A stretch of 64,000 nucleotides of DNA from Cryptomeria japonica. Taxonomy: Eukaryota > Streptophyta > Pinopsida > Cupressales > Cupressaceae. Positions 60,253 to 64,000 of this stretch are shown piece after piece. The DNA lies in assembly GCF_030272615.1 (NCBI RefSeq), contig NC_081409.1:872024379-872088378 (forward strand), read 5' to 3'. How positions within the stretch are numbered: the first letter of the stretch is position 1; the number at the start of each line of letters is the position of its first letter. Position numbers and translations under genes: made by a program. The notes beneath the pieces were generated by a model. The model made no database searches. It saw only the letters and a list, made by a program, of their open reading frames with translations, and was not told the DNA's origin.

Positions 60253-61275
60253 ATGGAGAACTTAAGAAAACAATTGGAAGGAGCTCTTGAAGATTTTGAT
60301 GCAAAAAAATTGAAGAATATCAAACTTGAAGATGATTTGAGGATTGTATAGGAATTCATTAAAGGACTTCAGGAGAACTTTGTTATAGCACAAAATAAAA
60401 GAAAAGAACTTCATAAAAAGATGCAGAATGATGATGATGATGAAAAAGAAACTCTTAGAGACATTGCAAACAAGTTGAGACAAGAGAACAGTAACATGAA
60501 GAATGAAATGCAAGATATGACTATGAGGTTATGTAAGGGTATTGAAAACAGGAAGAAGAATGAAGAAGACTTGGCTAGGAGACTTAATGATGCTGGAAAT
60601 GAAAATTTGAGACTTGGTCATGAAAATGATATGCTAAAAATAGATTTGATTCACGTGCAACATGATAAAGCTGAGCTTGTGAGACAAGTTGGAATTCTAG
60701 AAAATGAGTTGGCTACTGCAAATAAACACAAAGACAAATTCAAGAAAATTTCAAAGGAATTTGATGACATGCTTAAAAGATAGAAACCTAATGGAGATAC
60801 TAATGGACTTGGATTTGAACATGGAGAAAGTTTTGGTATTGCAAACAATCAGGATTAGAACAAACCGGTAAGACAACCTAATGCTTATAAACTTAATGGA
60901 AAATGCTTTAATTGCAACAAATATGGTCACATAGCAAATTAGTATAGATTTAGAAATAATCAGAATATGAACTCACCCACCGGTCAATGTTCCAAATGCA
61001 ACAAAGTTGGTCATAATTTAGAAAATTGCAGAATGAATGTGAAATGCTATGTTTGTGTAAGATTTGGGCATTTATCTAATCAATGCAGATCACAAACCGG
61101 TCAAGGATATGGAAAGGCTATTCAGAGGAATAATGTAACTTGGTATACCTGTAACAAGATTGGACATATTGCTAAATTTTGTAGAAGCAAGAATGCACCT
61201 ACAAACAACAAAGGATCTAGTTTGAAGGGCAAAGAAAAGGTAGATGAAGTTAAGAAAGAATTTTCAAAACAATAG
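60253..61275 (+). pseudogene. H coiled-coil and zinc-knuckle protein
   Basis: One frame from ATG 60253 (MENLRKQLEGALEDFD) to the stop ending at 61275, with internal stops near 60349, 60781, 60856 and 60940. About 170 residues of charged coiled coil (LVRQVGILENELATANK) are followed by four knuckles: CFNCNKYGHIAN with the last Cys lost, CSKCNKVGHNLENC, CYVCVRFGHLSNQC, and a CNKIGHIAKFC part with the first Cys changed to Tyr. Same order as in F. It occupies the gag position but shows no capsid domain. Confidence 0.78.
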
Positions 61276-61717
61276 ATTTAGAAGAGTGGTCAGAGAACTG
61301 ATGAAACTATCTCTTCATCAGTAGAACAAAGTAATCCTCCACCGAAGGGAGATTCTTCATCTAACTGAGGAATAATCCTTAGGGGGTATTGTAGCAAGTT
61401 GAAAATCATGCCTTCTACCCTCGATTGATGATAAGAGGATACATTTCTTCTTTACATGCGGATGTGTTAAGTTTTCACTTAACTGACAAGAATTTAATGC
61501 AATTTTAAAGAACTTTTTGGCTATAAAGCACCAGGAAACCCTCATTTCGAACTTACCAAGCATTCAAATGATTAGAGAATGCTAAAATTGAGAAAAGGCA
61601 TTCTAAGGCGAAGCTGTGAATTGATTTTTAAGCATTCTGAATTTTGGTTTAGAGGTATTTTTCTTTGAAATAGCTTCCTCATCTTCTATTCCAGAGTTTA
61701 TTTCGAGCCCTACCATT
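61276..61717 (+). other. H spacer between the two ORFs
   Basis: No gene seen. A purine tract CTTAGGGGGTATTGTAGC lies at about 61378-61395, resembling a polypurine tract but not followed by an LTR. Confidence 0.5.
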
Positions 61718-64000
61718 GTGGAAAATTTTAAACGCCCTAGACTCATATTCAAGATTATCCCTGAGATTACGAAACAAGATGACTCTGTAGGAGATTTTTC
61801 AAGAATCCCTAAGGGTTTAGCATTTGTAGAAGACCCTAGAATTTACATACATTGCAACATAGAAAACCTAGAGACTAAGGAGTTGAAGAAAATGTTTAAT
61901 GAGGTCATTACTGATGAACACAGTGTGATCAAACCTGAACATAAGGTTGTGGAAAATTTAGGTTTTGTAGAGATTCTAAATATTCACGAATTTCCAAAGG
62001 AAGTTGTCAAACTTGTATTAAGCAAAGTCCATGGATAATTCATGTGGTTAGAGTCAATTTGCAAGATAACCAAAGGTGCAATTAAGGCAGTTATTGGTTT
62101 ACTTTCAACTATTAGTAGGCCTGATAAAACCAAGAAGATTCCTAATAGGGGAGTTATGGATTTAACTAGAGCAACATTTGATAACAAGTCACTTAGAGTG
62201 AATGATGTTAAGGATATCAATGTGAGATATGTGAGTATGGTACTAGGATACAAAGCTACTCATGCAAATAGATTAAATTATGTTTCTAGCCTATGTATTC
62301 ACAGTGCATATGAGATGGTAAACAATAATGCTAAGATTGATGTGTGTGAATGGCTTAAGGATGAATTACTTGGCAACCTGAAAAAGATTAAGGGAGACAA
62401 GAAAGGTACTTTCCAATTCGGAAACCTTCCAGTATGCCTAATGCTATACTTTGCCAAGGAAATACCCGACATAGGTCACAAGGATTTTGGTTATGATATC
62501 CCAGTAGAAAGACAAATGCAAGATGCTTTCACCGATATGGGCATTGATAGTATTAAGAACATTACAGACTATTTTAAGACATTCCAATCTAAGATGAGAG
62601 CAAGGGAGAGACTACTATAGAGCATAGTCCTAGAACTATTTAGGTTATGGAGATGGGATATGAGGTAGACCTATCTATTTTGGAAACTTATGCTAAAGCT
62701 CTACTTGATCCATCAAGAGAGCCTTCTGAGAAATTCTTTGGAAATGAAAAAACCATAGAGAGAAATGTATCTATGCAGAAAAGGACTAAGAGAAGAGAAA
62801 AATTCATTAGAGATGCCTCCAACAACGTAAAGGATATCAAAGAAAATGTCATGAACATCAGTGGTATATCAGCCAGTGAACTTGAAGGACTACAACCTGA
62901 AGCACATGTTTCACCAGTTGTAACATCCTTCGATACTAACAATGGTAAGGCTGATGAGTTTAAAAGAGTAGAAAGGAAGAGAAAACCCTCACTAGTACCC
63001 TCTCCTTCACTTAAGAAAACTAGGATGCTAAGAAAGAAACAACAGGCAGTTAGGAAACCGAAGAAGAAATGTACACCTAAGAAGAAACAGACACCAGTTA
63101 CCCCCACATTGAATGATTTACTGAATGAGATAACAGAGGAAGGTAATCTATCTATGTGAATAAATGGTATATTTCTTCTAACGATTCTGACAAAAGCACA
63201 ATTGAAGAGAGTATTTTTTTGCACTTAGACATTTAGAAGAAGGTGTTGATTGATGAGATTCCAAATGATCTATACATGAGACTAGAAGCCAAAAGGCTAT
63301 CTGTGATGGAATTAGATAAGAAATTGAAAATTGAAACACTCTTAGCTGCACATCCGGTAAAATCCAAAGAAGAAATAGATGGACTTATTTCTGAAGCTAA
63401 CTTATATGTATTTGTTATTGGACACCAACAAGTAAGCCTGATGGCTGGAAGGGTAAAAGAGATTGCAGATAAATGGGATATATTCTTTGTGGAGAAGGAA
63501 AAGCAAGAAGAAAAGAGCAGACCTAAAAAGACATTCAAAGTATATTAGAAAGACAAGGACAAGGGTAAAGTCAAAGTTGGTGGTATTCCAAAAAATAAAG
63601 GTTACAGATAATCTTCCACCACCTCCTTTGGATACACCACTGGTACACACAAAAGATCCACCGGTTATTGATACTGAAGGTATAAATCTTGACAATACTA
63701 ACCCTAAGTTGGAGATACTCTGTACAATGAATGTGGATACTCAAGAGGTAAATATTGTTGTGGATAAAGATACTTCAGAGGTTAAGACAAATAATGTTGA
63801 TAATAGCAAGATTTCAGAGAAACCGGCACAAACAGTTGACTCTCAGGAAACTGAGATACCAACCCAAACAAAGCAACCGATAGAGACTAAAAAACCTACA
63901 GAAGACAAAGGTACTAGCACGGGGCCACCGAAGACTGAGAATCCGACAGTAGAACTTTCAGAGAAACAAACAGAGGCAGAGGTTCATGTTGAGACTGAGA
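61718..64000 (+). pseudogene. H large ORF of unknown function, runs off the window
   Basis: Homologous to the F ORF in order: GLAFVEDPRIY, KLVLSKVHG, FMWLE, CKITKGAIKAVIGLL, KIDVCEWLKDELLGNL, FGNLPVCLMLYF, TDYFKTFQSKM, MGYEVDL, a Lys/Arg-rich stretch (about 62930-63090), PNDLYMRLEAKRLSVME, then a Thr/Glu/Lys-rich linker open to base 64000. Broken by a TAA (62039-62041), a segment missing relative to F with a frame change near 62620, and frame changes near 63160 and 63550. Start 61718 is chosen because homology with F begins there. Confidence 0.7.

Larger units (their letters stand above)
59340..64000 (+). mobile_element. Element H: relative of F, 5' part, runs off the window
   Basis: 5' LTR 59340-60181, primer site, coiled-coil/CCHC protein (60253-61275) and the start of a large ORF (61718 onward) homologous to that of F. 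No pol seen so far; the right end is outside the window, so the absence of pol is unproven for H. Confidence 0.82.

Noticed and set aside
61378-61395. Polypurine tract inside H suggesting an LTR boundary
   Set aside because: No LTR-like sequence follows, and the large ORF starts soon after.

Overview
The window is intergenic DNA from a seed plant with a large, repeat-filled nuclear genome. A conifer or other gymnosperm is my best guess. This is inferred from the nested, decayed Ty3/gypsy and Ty1/copia elements and their plant-type primer sites, from captured plant mobile domains, and from my impression that the large unknown ORFs resemble proteins predicted in conifers. I see no intact host gene, tRNA or rRNA. 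Nearly every base belongs to an LTR retrotransposon, and every long coding region carries stop codons or frameshifts.

Layout. (1) 1-18774: the 3' part of a plus-strand Tat-like Ty3/gypsy element (A). It carries an antisense plant-mobile-domain gene and is interrupted by a complete 12.75 kb minus-strand Tat-like element (E1, 686-13439, target duplication CTACC) that carries its own antisense plant-mobile-domain gene. (2) 18775-20343: the 3' end of a copia element (B), the target of A. (3) 21301-27097: a decayed minus-strand copia element (C). (4) 28601-39606: a minus-strand chromovirus (D), split by two related solo LTRs (I1 31310-32893, I2 34912-36396). (5) 40431-50029: a minus-strand element with no pol (E2), with the same tRNA-Trp-type primer site as E1. 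(6) 50200-59246: a solo LTR (G, duplication GTTGG) interrupted by F (51228-59214, minus strand), an element without pol that encodes a coiled-coil/zinc-knuckle protein and a protein of about 1,100 codons. (7) 59340 to the window end: H, a plus-strand relative of F with the same two-protein layout.

How the parts relate. The Tat-like group (A, E1, E2) shares LTRs starting TGTAG (in A a G-rich polypurine tract of the same type), and E1 and E2 share the primer site. E2 could therefore have been copied by enzymes of an E1-like relative. The C/I1/I2/G/H LTRs share a U3 motif (TTGTCATTGATGTCAA type). These and F share a U5 hairpin with a C-rich loop whose stem sequence changes between families while pairing is kept. 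The three observations I rate highest are the F/H two-protein non-autonomous elements, the spliced antisense plant-mobile-domain genes in A and E1, and the covarying U5 hairpin.
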